A program made the translations under genes and the position numbers. A stretch of 64,000 bases of DNA, taken from the NCBI GenBank assembly GCA_016946835.1, contig JACVTC010000105.1:535001-599000 (forward strand), given 5' to 3'. The stretch's first letter is position 1, and each line of letters opens with the position of its first letter. Below the pieces are notes generated by a model. It was not told the DNA's origin. It worked only from the letters and a program-made list of their open reading frames with translations, and ran no database searches. Positions 37,141 to 51,594 of this stretch are shown piece after piece. The stretch is from Neocallimastix lanati (nom. inval.) (taxonomy: Eukaryota; Neocallimastigomycota; Neocallimastigomycetes; Neocallimastigales; Neocallimastigaceae).

Positions 37141-37536
37141 TAAAATTTTACTTAATTAAAAATCCCTAATTGTTTAAAATTTTAGTATTTTTAAATATCC
37201 TTATCATTAAATATTTTATTATTACTTTTATTAATAACTTTTATATCTATATTATTAATTTTATGAATACTCTAAGACAAATTATCTATTTTTATTTTTA
37301 TATTATATTATACATTTTTATTTTTATATTTTTATTAATAAATTTTATACTATGAAACAGAAATTTTCTATTAAAATGTATAATATAAATAAAAAAAGGA
37401 TATTAAATATTTTTATTAATAACTTTTATATCTATATCATTAATTTTTGAATACTATAAAATTAATAAACAAGAAGTTTAAAAAAATTTTTTTAATTTCA
37501 AAAATATTTTATTTTTTAAATAATTCTTTATTTTTA

Positions 37537-37662
37537 AAGAATATTTTAGTTTTAAAAAATATTTTAGTTTTAAAGAATATTTTAGTTTTAAAGAATATTT
37601 TATTTTTAAATGATATTTTAGTTGTAAATAATATTTTATTTTTAATGAATATTTTATTTATA
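37537..37662. repeat. 18-bp tandem repeat, seven copies
   Basis: The unit AAGAATATTTTAGTTTTA has copies diverging toward the right end. In one frame it reads KNILVL repeats inside a 75-codon frame (37447-37674), which I regard as an artefact of the repeat. Confidence 0.9.
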
Positions 37663-38410
37663 TATTTATTTTAAAGATATATAAAACTTTCAATTTTAAT
37701 TTCTAATTATAATATTCAAAGAATAATTTTTATTGTATTTTCAATATTTAAAAGTTTTTTAATTTTTAAATCTATATATATTTTTATTTTAAATACTTTT
37801 TTATTTTATTTTATTTTATTTTATTTTTAATAGTATTATTATATACGTTAATAATAAATTAATAAATTATTTCATTAACATATATATATTTTTTATTATT
37901 AATTTATAATATATAAAATGATATAATATTTAAAATTAGTTAATAATTAAAGATATGATATTTGATAAATATAATAAATATATTTATGATAATTGAAATT
38001 ATAGATTTTATAAAGTTAAAATATAAAGATATTTAAATATGTATAATATATATATATCCATTTTAGTAAACTTGATATATTTGATATAATAAAAATCAGT
38101 AATGATTTAAAATATTGATTTAAATATAAATTCTTATAATATATAATTTATGAATTAATATCTAATTTTATCATTACTATTATTTATCATTACATATAAC
38201 TAATAACAATTGTAATATAAATTGCGTAATATGTTTAATATAAAAATAGTATAAATAAAAATGTATTATTATTTATATCAATAATTATAATAAAATTTCC
38301 TTATTACTTTTATTATTGTTTTTATTGCTACAAATAATATTAAAATTTCTATTTTTTTTTGTGTATTATAGTGTAGCTTAATTAAAATTTTTATAATTAT
38401 ATTATTTTAA
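37663..38410. other. AT-rich DNA downstream of metalloprotease gene A
   Basis: Nothing recognised; the 3' UTR of the minus-strand gene is presumably here. Confidence 0.6.
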
Positions 38411-39738
38411 TTAAATAATAAAAAAAAAAACATTTGAAGATAAGAATATCCATAAAAATTTTTTGAATATCAAATTTGAAGAGGAAGAAGAGGGAAGAAT
38501 TGCAGCAATATTTAATCGATCATTATTAATTTTGAGTTGTTCACTAGTTGGATTTGCTGATCCTTCTAATTGTAAGGTCTTAAGTTCATCTTCCATTAAA
38601 ACATAATATAGTTTGGTATTTGGTTGATGACCCTTTTCAGTCCAACCTAGAGTAGTTAATATATGAACTAATCCATCACCTAAAAGACCATAGGTATTAT
38701 TTGGTGAACAAAGTTCGATTTTTTGTTCTGCTGTTAAATCTAATAAATAATACTTTGAAAGCATAACGAAATTTGGACCATATTGTAGTTTATGTTGATC
38801 TGTTTTTTCCTCAACAGTACATTTTTCCTTTGATTCACATTCATAAGCAGTACTAACATGGAAAAAGTCACCAGTATATTCATTTTCATAGGTTTGAAGC
38901 TTAATAATATCACCTTCTTTAGTTAAGAAACCAATGCTACTGGAGGAAATAGAAGCTTGATAAAAGTCATTAGCTTCTTGATAGCCTTCCCAATTATAAA
39001 GAGTGTCATTAAGTTGTTTCAATTGTTCTTTTTCGGTTTCTAATTGAATTGGTTGATGAATATTATAATCTAATGATATATCCTTAACTGCACGATAATA
39101 GTCATCATTAAAGAAATAATAATTTTCGGAAAGACTACCATTAAATTTAACCATTTTTTCTAAATCAACAAAATTTTTTTCATATACGGAAGGTGGAAGA
39201 AATGATTTTATTTCAATTTCATTATCATATTCAGAATTCTCAGTTTCCACAACATTTAATGGTGGAACAATAATTTTAGAAGTAACATTGAAATTTGGAA
39301 GCATACTTGAAAGAGGTTGAATCAAATAATAAATGCCCATACCATGGAGAATTTCATGAGCTAACATACCAGTGAAGTATTCATAATCTCCCATTTGATC
39401 AGTATTAACATCAATTTCAATATCATAGTCATCATCACCTGGAGAATATTGGATTTTTACATCAGTATTTAATTGTTTTATTAGAGTTAATGGGTAAGAA
39501 AATGGCCAACCATTTATAGAATCTTTTAGAACTAAATAAGGTGGTGGGGTAGTAACAGCCAATGCATTACTTGTTCTTCTTTTTTCAGAGTTAGAAAATG
39601 AAAAAATATTTATACGTAATTTTATTGGTGTATAAATATCTTTTGATAAGAATGATAAATAAATAAATAAAAATATATTGTTTAATTTATATTCAAATAT
39701 ATAAATTATCCTATATTTAAATATTATATAAATAAAAT

Positions 39739-39793
<55 letters not shown>

Positions 39794-40194
39794 GAATTTT
39801 TACCTAAAGCTCTAGTGAAATAACCAGGAACTTTTTCAAAAGATGATTTAATTCTATTACAATATTTTTCATCATTAAGACATTGGTATTCTACTTCAAA
39901 AGGTTGTTCTAAAGGTACCCTGTATTGATTTTCATTTTCTTCTTCATTTGGATTTATAATATACTTTTTGAATGAATTAAAAATTGAAGAAAAAAAACCT
40001 GAATCGTCTTCTTTTACGGAAACATTAAATTTTTTAATATTGTAATTTTTCTTATTGTTTATATGAATATTAGAACCATGGGTAACTTCAGAAGGCCTAA
40101 ATCCTAAAATTGATTGACTATATACTTTGGATATTATAAATACACATAAACATAGCCATGATAATAATACATTTTTACTAATGAAATTTTTCAT
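38411..40194 (-). CDS. Secreted zinc-metalloprotease-like protein (paralogue A)
   Basis: Two exons, 40194-39804 and 39639-38411, are joined in phase 1 across a 164-nt intron, giving 539 residues. Residues 1-26 are a signal peptide (MKNFISKNVLLSWLCLCVFI...). The zinc site is HEILHGMG at about residues 225-232. A later FFHVST motif could supply a distal third histidine. SVYEKNFVDLE and LVHILTTLGW are shared with the paralogue at 51595-53525 and, as I recall, with a fungal secreted HExxH family. The C-terminus is a hydrophobic tail after a Ser-rich stretch, suggesting a GPI anchor at the cell surface. The catalytic Glu is present, so activity is possible; the substrate is unknown. The intron holds a 51-base T run (39740-39790), so its length here may be unreliable. 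Confidence 0.75.
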
Positions 40195-40727
40195 TTTTGG
40201 TTAAAACTATTTACTAATGTTACATTTTTTTATTATTATAATTTAAATATTTGAAAAATAATATATAAATACAATATAAAATATTAATGTTAATATTCAT
40301 ATATTTCTAATAAGTAAATACTTATTTAATAATTTCATTTAAAATTTTAAAAAAAATAATTGATAAATTATTTTTAATTAAAAGGTTCAATATATATAAA
40401 TATGAAATGAATTTAGCATTGATATATATGGATAAAGTAAAATTACATTTTATTTACATTACTTTTACGAACTATTAATAATGTTTATAATATTTAATTA
40501 ATATCTTTGTATCTCTTTTATTTTTATAATATCAAGTTATTTAATTAGGTAATACTTGTTTTATGAGTTCAATTATAAAGTAAAAATTATAAAAAAATAA
40601 AAAAAATTCAAAATATTTTATTAAATTTTATATATTTCTATAAATTTATATTAAATAAATTGAAATAAATATCAAAATCTATTATTTTATAGTGAAAAAT
40701 ATGTATAAATATAAATTGAAAATTAAA

Positions 40728-40761
<34 letters not shown>

Positions 40762-41336
40762 CTTTTAAAGATATTTATATTTATATATAATTTTTTTATA
40801 TTTTATTTTTCAAAAAAAAAAATGTAAATATATTATATATTAAATCAAGCTTTTAAGTTTAAAAATTATCTTTAATTAAAAAAGAAATCTTTCAATAAAA
40901 AAAAATTATTAAATTTTTTTATACAAAACTATTTTAATATATTTTAATATATTGAATATTTAATATATTTTATAATTAAAAACATTTTTTTTATTGATAT
41001 TCCGCATTGATAAATGAAATAATAATTAATAATAAAAATAATTCTTTTTTTAAAATATTTTCATATACCAAAAAAGGGTAAAAAGTTTATTGTATTTAAT
41101 TTTATAAAAAGTAATAACTTCAATATATATGAAATACTATTATTTTAATACTTCATATATTTGTTTATATATATGGTAATATATATAATTTTAGATACGA
41201 GAATGTTAAATGTAATAAATTGTAATGTAATTGAATTTTATGTAATAAAGTAAGTATTTATTAAATATTAAAAAAAAAAAAAAAAAAAAATACTATAATT
41301 CTGTAAAAGTAAATTAATAAAATCTTATTAAGATTA

Positions 41337-41339
<3 letters not shown>

Positions 41340-41403
<64 letters not shown>
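41340..41403. repeat. (AAT)n microsatellite
   Basis: About 21 uninterrupted AAT units. Confidence 0.95.
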
Positions 41404-41404
<1 letters not shown>

Positions 41405-43038
41405 GTATAATTTAAAGATATTATAGATAAAAATAATAAAGAAATTTTAATTTAATTAAAAATAAAAAAAAATTATGGAATATTATTAACCTAAATAATG
41501 CTGGCAATATTTTTTCTCCATAATTTATTAAGCTGAAAATTTTATTTTTAAATTTGAATTGAAAAAATAAATGACCTTCATTTTATCATTAGGTTGATAA
41601 TATCAAAAGTTAAAGGAATAATTTTTGAATATACAATATTATTTTATTTTTCGGTCTTAATTTAATTTTTTTTTTTTTCCAAATTATTAAATTCAATTGA
41701 ATATATTCAATTGTTTTTAATAAATTTTATATTCACCATATTTTTTTTATTAAATAAAAAAATTATAAAAATTTAATTATTAATATTTATAGGTAATTAA
41801 AGGTGAATTTGTAATTTAAGAATATTAAACTTATTAATGAATATCTTTAATTTTCACGAAAACTAATTAATTAAAGTTTTGTGGCAAGTCAAGTTATGTT
41901 ACATCATACTTTAAGATTAAACTTTTATATTTTGAAAATATTAATTTATTTAATTATAAGAAGTTATTTTTATTTAAAGATTATATAATTAAGATAATTT
42001 ACTGTTAGTAGTAATAAATGCAATACCAACTTTATAATTTTTTTTTATTACCAAAAATAGTAATTTTATAATTAAATAAAAAAATGCTGTATAAAAAGTC
42101 ATTGATAAAAATGGACCGTTATACTTTATTTTTTTTTTATATAATATTCAAATTTATAATATAATTTTTATTTATATCTCTATCAAGTTGAAAATGTCCA
42201 TACATTCAAAGTTTTTTTTTTTTATTTTTTAATTATTATTAATAATAATCAAAAAAAAAAAAAAAAAAAATTATACATTTTCATATGTATAAAAAATTTA
42301 ACATATATACATTGAACTGAATTGTTTCTATCAAACTACACATTATAATATTATATTTTTGGGATATTTAACATTAGAAAAAGTATAAAATGTAGAAAGA
42401 TATAAATAATTTAAAAGTAATCTTTAAAATAAAAAGTTCATAAATGAGAATGAATATAATCGAGTTTATATCTTTATATTATGTGTTATAATAAAATATA
42501 ATTATTTTTAACCTATTTAAATGATAATAGTTTAATAAATTAAACAATTTATAAATAATTATAATTAATTATTTATTTATCATTTACTATTTATTATTAT
42601 TTTAATTTTTACTAGTATTTATTTCTATTATTTTTATTATCATTTTATTATACATGTTACTACTATTAATGAAATGATACAGATAAAATATATTTATCAA
42701 AAATATATTTATTATTTCTTTTTTATTGGAATATATAAACAAATCTTTCATATAATTTATTATTTATCCTTATTTTTTATTTTAATATAAAAAATAATAT
42801 GTTAACAAGAGAAAAAGATATATATATAAATAATATTTTTTTTTAATTATAAATAATGCTTTAAAATATTATTAATTGTTTTTTTTAAAAATATATATAT
42901 ATATATATATATATAAATTTCAAAAACTATATAAAATTGAATGATTAAAATTATTAAAATTAAAAATTTTATATTATATATTAATAGATTTTTTATAAAT
43001 ATGTTAAATTTAATAATAAAAAAATGTTATAAATTTTT

Positions 43039-43158
43039 ATTTTATTCATATAAAATAACAAATAATTAGCATATTATAATTTAATATGAGTCAATTTTCA
43101 ATTAATTTTTCATTTTATATGAATAAAATGATTTACCAGAGTCAATTTTCAATTAATT
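43039..43158. repeat. Inverted and direct repeats
   Basis: ATTTTATTCATATAAAAT (43039-43056) is the exact reverse complement of 43112-43129. In addition a 20-bp sequence starting GAGTCAATTTTC occurs identically at 43088-43107 and 43139-43158. The interleaved arrangement suggests a small foldback element or a local rearrangement. Confidence 0.8.
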
Positions 43159-43311
43159 CTTCAAGTATTGTTGTATATAATTATAAAATAAATAAAGTAA
43201 ATAGTTGAAAATTAAATACTAATTAAAAAAAAAAAAAATTAAATAAATAATCAAAATTTAAATAAAAAGTAAAGATTGAGTAAAATAAAATTAAAATAAA
43301 TTATTGTAATA

Positions 43312-43317
<6 letters not shown>

Positions 43318-43383
<66 letters not shown>

Positions 43384-43384
43384 A
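43318..43384. repeat. (AAAT)n microsatellite
   Basis: About 17 uninterrupted AAAT units, 750 bases upstream of the COPB2 start. Confidence 0.95.
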
Positions 43385-44141
43385 TATAAAATATTATATA
43401 AAATTTTTTAATATAACTTTTTAAAAAGGGTAATCTAATGGACCACGTATTTTTACTATGTTACACTGATTAAAATTTTATGATTTAAAATTATATAAAT
43501 ATTATTATAAAAAGTTCTACTCAGGATTAGGCATATTTGATCTATTGTACATTATTTATTACATAAATCAATAAAATATTACATTATGTATAATCAAATT
43601 ATTTATTATTAGATTATTATAAATATGTTTTTTTTATTATAAATTATAGTAAATAAATATTAAATATTAATACATCTGTGAATTACCAATTTGTTTACTA
43701 TAAGAATTTACAAATATAATAGATAATATTGAGTATTTATCGATTTAAATATATAAAAAGGAAGATATTAGAGAAGATTTTTATTCCAGAACATTTTAGT
43801 TTTTATTAATTATATAATAATATAAATGGTATTGTTGAAAATAAATATATAAACAAAATTAATCAAAATAGAACTATTATGATTAATCCATTATAATATT
43901 TTTTATTAATTAATTTTATTAATGCATGAAAATTATTAATAGCCACTTCATTTAGATATAAAGGTAAAATAGGAAGGATTTTAAACTTATATAATTAATT
44001 AATTGAAATTTTAAAATATATGAAATTTAAAATTTCATTCACTAAAATCTTATTTTTTTTTATTTTTAATATATTAATTAACGAAATATAAATAATAATT
44101 TATTTCATTCAATTATATATAAACGAATTCAATAAAATATA

Positions 44142-44285
44142 ATGTTTATAAAACAGAGACAATTAACTACTCGTTCTGAGAGAGTAAAATGTGTAGATTT
44201 TCATCCAACTGAACCTTGGATGTTAACTTCATTATACGATGGTACTGTTGCTATCTGGAATTATGAAACTGAAGTAAATATATTA

Positions 44286-44324
<39 letters not shown>

Positions 44325-46085
44325 AAAGTATTATTATTATTATAATTATAGTTTAAATTATAATATTTATATAATTTTATTATAAACATTATCTATTTGA
44401 AATTATAAAATTTATATGTTGTTTAATTTATATAAATATAATATTTAAAAATATTTAAATTTAATATTAATTTTTATATTCATTGTATGAATATCGATAA
44501 ATTAATAATTACTTTATTAGCAAATGATTAAAACTTTTGAAGTTTCGACCTCACCAGGTATAAATTTTAATGTACTTTTTTTTTAAGATAGATGGATAAA
44601 TAATTCATATCTTAAACTAACTAATTTTATGTATCAAACTATAAAATGTTTTTTTTTTTTTCTTTTTGTTAAAATATATTTATATTTTTGAATTATATCA
44701 CTGTTTATATATTTAAAATCGATAATTTGAAAAAAAAAAAAAAAAATAAAATAAAAAAAGTTCGTTCTGCAAAATTTATTGCTAGAAAATCATGGATTGT
44801 TGCTGGTGCAGATGATATGAATATTAGTGTTTATAATTACAATACTTCAGAGAAAGTTATTTCATTCGAAGCTCACTCAGATTATGTAAGAAGTGTTGCT
44901 GTTCATCCTACTAGACCATACATACTTAGTTGTTCAGATGATATGACTATAAAATTATGGGATTGGGAAAATGCTTGGGCTAATGTTATGGTATTTTTAA
45001 ACAAAATAAATATATATTAAAATATTTTTTTATAAATAATATATATATCATATTTTATCATTAGTATTATTCAAGCTTTATTTTGAAATTAAACAAATAA
45101 AATAATAATAATTAATAATAAAATTATTTTTAATATAAGGTATTCGAAGGTCATACTAACTTTATTATGCAAGTTGAATTCAATCCAAAGGATTCTAATA
45201 CTTTTGCTAGTGCATGTTTGGATAAAACTATTAAGGTATTATTAAAATTTTGGATAAATTTTTAAATAGTCTAAAATTTAATATTAAAAAATATATAAAA
45301 ATAAAAATAAAAAATAATAATGATAATAATGATAATATAAAATTTCCTTAAATATTTATTAAAAAAAAAAAAAAATAGATTTGGTCTTTAGGATCACCTG
45401 TTGCTAACTTTACTTTAGAAGGACACACTGAAGGTGTTAATTGTCTTGATTATTATCAAGGTGGTGAAAAACCATATATTGTTAGTGGTGCTGATGATGG
45501 GTATATAAATTATTTATTTATTTATTTTTTTTTATAAAATATTAATACATAAATAAAAAGTTTTAATTAATAATATTTTAATATTTTTGTATTAATATGA
45601 CCATTTTTAATGTATATATATATATAATTTATTATTATTATTATTATTATTTTATTTTTATATTTTCTTGTCTAATACATAAACACAAATTATATAAATA
45701 ATATAAAATTTTACCGTAATAACAAAAATAATTTAATAATATAGTACTGTTAAGGTTTGGGATTATCAAAATAAATCATGTATACAAACTTTAGAAGGAC
45801 ATACTCAAAATGTTGATGCTGTTTGCTTCCATCCAGAACTTCCATTAATTATTAGTGGTAGTGAAGATGGTAATATTTGTTTATGGCATTCTAATACTTA
45901 CCGTTTAGAAAATAAATTAAATTATGGCTTAGAGAGAGCATGGTCTATTTGTAGTTTAAAGGGAAGTAATAGTATTGGTATTGGTTATGATAATGGAGCT
46001 ATTTGTATTAAGGTGAAATACATAATAAATTTAAATTATTTATTTTAATTTTTTTTTATTATTATTTTATATTTTATCTAATATT

Positions 46086-46117
<32 letters not shown>

Positions 46118-48096
46118 TTTTTTTTTCGGGTAATATGATATAAAAATATAATATAATTAATTATAAAATAAATCAATAATATATTAATATAATTTAATAG
46201 ATGGGTTGTGAAGAACCAGCTATTAGTATGGATAATGGTGGTAAAATTATTTGGGCTAAACACAATAATATTAAGACTGCAAATACTAAGGTTAACTTAG
46301 GTAATATAAATAATAATAAAATAAAAACAAAATATATAATTAAATCATAAAAAATAAAAATTAATTTTTAAAAATAAAAATTACACGAAATTATTAAAAA
46401 TTTGTTAATAGATAATGTTAAGGATGGTGAAATTATGCAGTTATCTGTTAAGGATCTTGGTAGTTGTGAATTATATCCACATTCTTTAACTCATAGTCCA
46501 AACGGAAGGTAATTTATATATATTTAATTTTATATTAAAATTTTAAATAAATAAAAATTATTTATTTGTAATGAAAATTAATTTTAGATTTGTTTCTGTT
46601 TGTGGTGATGGTGAGTATATTATTTATACTGCTTTAGCTTGGAGAAACAAAAGTTTCGGTAATGCTATTGAATTTGTTTGGGCTACTGATTCTAATGAGT
46701 ATATATAATTTTATTATGTTTAATTATTTTAATAATAAGCTAATTACTTTTATTAATATTATTATTAATATTACTATTATTATTTAATATTCATTATTAA
46801 ATATATATATATTAATCATTACATTGAATGTTTTGTAATTTATTATTTATTATTATAACCATTTATTTAATTTAGATATGCTATTATTGATCAAAATTAC
46901 CAAATTAGGTTATATAAACACTTTAAGGAAACTGATGTTAAGTTAAATACACCAATAAATATTGATAAAATTAATGGTGGTACTTTACTTAGTGTTCAAA
47001 GTCCAGGTTTATTAAGTTTCTATAGTTGGGAAAATGGTGACTGTATTAGATGTATGGAAATTAATGCTAAGAATGTAAGTTTTATTTTTATTTTTTGCAG
47101 TAACAAATTATAATAAAATTTTAATTTTTACTATAAAAATATATTTTACTAATAACTAATAAAATAATGAATATATATATATATATATTATTTCATATTT
47201 TTATTTTAGGTTTATTGGTCAGATTCAGATTTAGTTGTCATTGTAGGTGATGAGTTCTTCTATATATTACGTTATAATAGAATGGCCTATCAAAAGGCTC
47301 TCGATGAAAATATTCAAATTAGTAGTGAAGGACTTGAAGATGCTTTCGAAGTTTTATCTGAAGTTAACGAAAGGTATATAGAATAAGTATTTAAAATATA
47401 TATCTTATACTTATATTTTATATTTTTATATTTATATTTTATATTTTTATATTTTTATTTTATATAATATTAATTATTTATTATTGTATTATTATTATTA
47501 TTATTATTACTATTATATAATGTAAAACTTGAATATTCTTTCAAATATAAAGTGTAAAGTGTGGTTTCTGGGTTGGTGATTCATTTGTATTTATAAACTC
47601 TTCTAATCGTTTAAACTTTACTGTTGGTAATCAAACCAATACTTTAGCATACTTTGATCAGTAAGAATTATTATTATTATTATTATTATTATTATTTTAA
47701 TAATTATTATATATTAATAAAAATCTATATATTGTATATTATTATTATTATTATTATTATTAATTTATTATTGTATTATAAATTCCTAGAAATATGTATC
47801 TTTTAGGTTATATTCCAAAGGATAATCGTATATACTTATCTGATAAGGATATTAATATCTACAGTTATTCATTACCACAATCTGTTATTGAATTTGAAAC
47901 CGCTATTCTTAGAGAAGACTTTGAAACTGCAAAGGTTATATTACCAACAATACCAAATGATCAATTAAATAAAATTGCTAGATTCCTTGAAAGTCAAAGT
48001 ATATACAAATCTATTATTAATATTATTAATATAATATTTTATTATTAATTTTATATTATTATTTTAATCATAATATATTATTTAATTTAAAACATT

Positions 48097-48130
<34 letters not shown>

Positions 48131-48424
48131 TAAATTACCCAACAAAAATTAATATTTATTAAAATTTTTTTTTATATATTTAATTATAATTATAATTATT
48201 ATTTATATATATATACTTTTTTTTTATAGAATTATATGAAATGGCTTTAAGTGTATCAACTGATCCAGAACATAAATTCAGCCTTTCAATACAGTTACAA
48301 AAATTAGATATTGCTTATGAAATTGCTAAAGAATTAAATGATATCAATTCATGGAAAACTCTTTCAGAAGAAGCCTTAAATTCATGGAAGGTAGATAATT
48401 ATTGATAATTATGAACATAATGAT

Positions 48425-48475
<51 letters not shown>

Positions 48476-48557
48476 TAAATTACCTGAACAGTTAAAATAA
48501 TATATTATAATCAATCTAATCAATATATATATTAATACCTTATATAAATATAACTCG

Positions 48558-48589
<32 letters not shown>

Positions 48590-49501
48590 ATAAATTGATT
48601 TATTTTACGTTTTTCTATTTATATATATATGTAATAAAAAGTTTGATCTTGCTGAACAGTGCTTTAAGAATGCTAAAGACTACGAAGGTCTTTTAATGAT
48701 GTATCAAGCTTCTGGCAATATTAGTGGTATATTAGAATTAGCTGATGTTACAGGTACTTTTTTTTTCATTATTATTTGTTTATATTTTGTTTTATTATTA
48801 TATATTTTAACCTATTTTTATTATTTTTTTTTAATGTATAAAAATAATTTAATATAAAATTATATTATTATTATTATTATTTCTATTATTATTATATTAT
48901 AAAAAAAAATTAGAAAAAGCCGGAAAGAATAATATTGCTTTCTTATGCTATTTATTAGCTAATGATACTAAAAAATGTATAGATTTATTAATAAAAACTG
49001 ATAGAATTAATGAAGCTGTATTATTCGCTTATACTTATATGCCAAGGTAAAAATATATATTACATTATTTCACTATATAATATAATAGTAATAATAATAA
49101 AATTAAATATATTCATAAACATAATTAATTAACGATATATCTATCTATATATTTATTTTATTTATTTATTTAAATTTAAATTTAAATTTAAATTTATATT
49201 TATATTTAATTTTATTTTATTTTATTTATATATATATTTTTTTTATTTTTTATTTTTTATTTTCATTTTATTTAAAAATAGTGCTGTTCCAGAATTAGCT
49301 CAAATGTGGAAAGCATCATTAAATAATCCAAAAGTTGCTGAAAGTATTACTGATCCAATACAAAATCCAGAATTATTCCCAGATTATAAGATTTCTTTAA
49401 TGGCCGAATCAGCATTCCAAGTACAAAATCAACCAGAAAATAAATTTAAAACCACAGATTATATGAAATATAAGGGTAGTCTTGATTGGAATATTATTGA
49501 A

Positions 49502-49535
<34 letters not shown>

Positions 49536-49839
49536 ATAATAATAAATCAATTGATATAAATAATTTTTAATTTTAATATATATCCAATTAAAAAGAATAA
49601 TTAATAAATAAGAATAACAATAATAATGACAAAATCAATGCATAAGATTAAATTAATTTTTTAATAAATGATATATATATGTATTTTTTTTTTCTTTTCT
49701 AGGTATGAAGATTAAGATGCAGGAAGTTCAACAACAACAACAAGTAGCACCACCACAGGAAGAATCAAAACCAACAGAAGACACAACAGCTCCAGAAACC
49801 AAAGCTTCTGAAACTCCAGTTGAACAAGAACAACAATAA
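44142..49839 (+). CDS. COPB2: Coatomer subunit beta' (COPI vesicle coat)
   Basis: This is the beta' subunit of the COPI coat (yeast Sec27), which acts in Golgi-to-ER retrograde transport. I reconstruct 18 exons: 44142-44273, 44521-44557, 44761-44990, 45140-45235, 45379-45500, 45745-46012, 46201-46300, 46412-46508, 46588-46698, 46876-47074, 47210-47373, 47553-47660, 47790-47998, 48230-48390, 48642-48753, 48914-49046, 49282-49502 and 49703-49839. All junctions are GT..AG with matching phases, giving 878 residues against 889 for yeast. Domains are an N-terminal WD40 propeller ([41 protein letters not shown]), a second propeller containing [16 protein letters not shown], an alpha-solenoid from about residue 600, and a Gln/Glu/Pro-rich tail. 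It appears intact. Introns are 79-251 nt and strongly AT-rich. Confidence 0.96.
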
Positions 49840-50014
49840 ATTTCATAAATATTAATAATAACAATAATACAATAATAAACGTTTTTAATTCTCTAATAAT
49901 AATTATTATTATTATTTTTTATTTTATTTTTATTTTTTATTAAAAAAATTTTTATTTTTAATATAAAATTTTAAAAATAAAAAATAAAAAAACAAAAAAA
50001 AAAAATAAAAAAAT

Positions 50015-50016
50015 AA

Positions 50017-50047
<31 letters not shown>

Positions 50048-50106
50048 AAGAAAAAAAGAAAAAAGAAAAAGGAAAAAAGAAAAAAAGAAAAAAAGAAAAG
50101 AAAAAA
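50015..50106 (+). repeat. 92-nt uninterrupted A/G tract
   Basis: Runs of 4-8 As separated by single Gs (one GG), with no pyrimidine on the plus strand. Such tracts can form unusual DNA structures and are hard to sequence. Confidence 0.9.
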
Positions 50107-50527
50107 TAAAAAAAATAAAACATAAAATAATTTAAAAATTAAAATAAATTAAATAATATCAAGCCATAACACTTTTTAACTTTTATTAATTATCATTTAT
50201 TTAATAATAATAATAATAATAATAGCAATTAATAATAATAATTAATAAAATTAATAAAAAAAAATAAATAAATAAATTAAAATAAATAATAATAATAATA
50301 ATAATAAATAAAATAAAAAATAGAAAAAAAGCAAAGTAATAACTAATAAAAATAAAATATTATAATATTATATTAAATAATATAAAAAAAAAATAAAAAT
50401 AAAATATAAAATATAAAAATATAAAAATAAAATAAAAAATTAAAAAATAAAATTAAAATAAAATTAAAACAAAACAAAAATAATAATAATAATAATAATA
50501 ATAATAATTTATATATAAGTGAAACGA

Positions 50528-50530
<3 letters not shown>

Positions 50531-50584
<54 letters not shown>
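50531..50584. repeat. A54 homopolymer
   Basis: Fifty-four consecutive As. Other comparable runs are T51 at 39740-39790 and about A46 at 50771-50817. Exact lengths may be assembly-dependent. Confidence 0.9.
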
Positions 50585-50586
<2 letters not shown>

Positions 50587-50772
50587 AAAAATAAAAAAAT
50601 AAAAAATTAAAATATTAATATTAAATAATATTAAAAAAAAATTTTTTTTTTTACCTATTTTTATAGAGAAAACAAAATAAACAAGTAGATAAATAAAATA
50701 TAATAAAATAATAAAAAATAAAATAAAAAAAACCCTTTTTTTTTATAAAAAAAAAAAAAATATATATATATA

Positions 50773-50819
<47 letters not shown>

Positions 50820-51194
50820 ATAGTAATATAAAAAAGTAATTATTTAATAATAATAATACCAATACCAATACGATGAAATAGATTAAAATCCTACCCTTTT
50901 TTTTTTTTTATATTTTTTATTTTTTATATTTTTTTTTTTTTTTTTTTTTTATTTTTTTATTTTATTTTTTTATTTTGTATTTTTATATTTTATATTTTTT
51001 ATATTTTTATTATTTTTATTATTTTTATTTTGGTTTTGGTTGTTGTTAACTATATAAATATATAAATATATATTTCTTTTATTTATATACTTTTATATCA
51101 AACCTTTTTTTTAATACGTTAAATATAAATGTGGTATTATAAAAATATATATATTATATATATATATATATTATTTTTATAGTTTTTTATTATA

Positions 51195-51254
<60 letters not shown>

Positions 51255-51594
51255 TTTCTATTTGAAGGATTTATTTTAATATTATATTTTATTAATTTAA
51301 TATTTTTTATTTTATTTTGTATTTTATTTTATTTTATTTTATTTTATATTTTATATTTTATACTATTTTTTATTTTATATTTTATATTATTTTTTATAAA
51401 ATTTTATTTTTTATAAAATTTTTTTCTTTTTAATTATTGCTTCAATTTTATTTATATATACATACATACTAATCAGTATATTTTATTTATTTATTATTAT
51501 TATTATTATATATTAATATATATATATAAATATTTTTTATTATTATTATTATTATTTTTATTATTATTATTTTTTTTTTTTTTTTTTTTTTTTA

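Larger units (their letters stand above)
40195..44141. other. AT-rich intergenic DNA between metalloprotease A and COPB2
   Basis: No gene is seen in nearly 4 kb. Features are an (AAT)n array at 41340-41403, an inverted/direct repeat cluster at 43039-43158, an (AAAT)n array at 43318-43384 and A/T homopolymers. It must carry the divergent promoters of both neighbours. Confidence 0.6.
49840..51594. other. Low-complexity region between convergent genes
   Basis: It is almost entirely low complexity: a purine tract (50015-50106), A runs at 50531-50584 and 50771-50817, (AAT)n at about 50282-50305 and (TTA)n at about 51191-51253. COPB2 and metalloprotease B converge here, so it should contain both polyadenylation sites. 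No gene is seen. Confidence 0.7.

Noticed and set aside
37447-37674. 75-codon frame with KNILVL repeats
   Set aside because: It is a translation of an 18-bp AT-rich minisatellite, with no ordinary coding composition.
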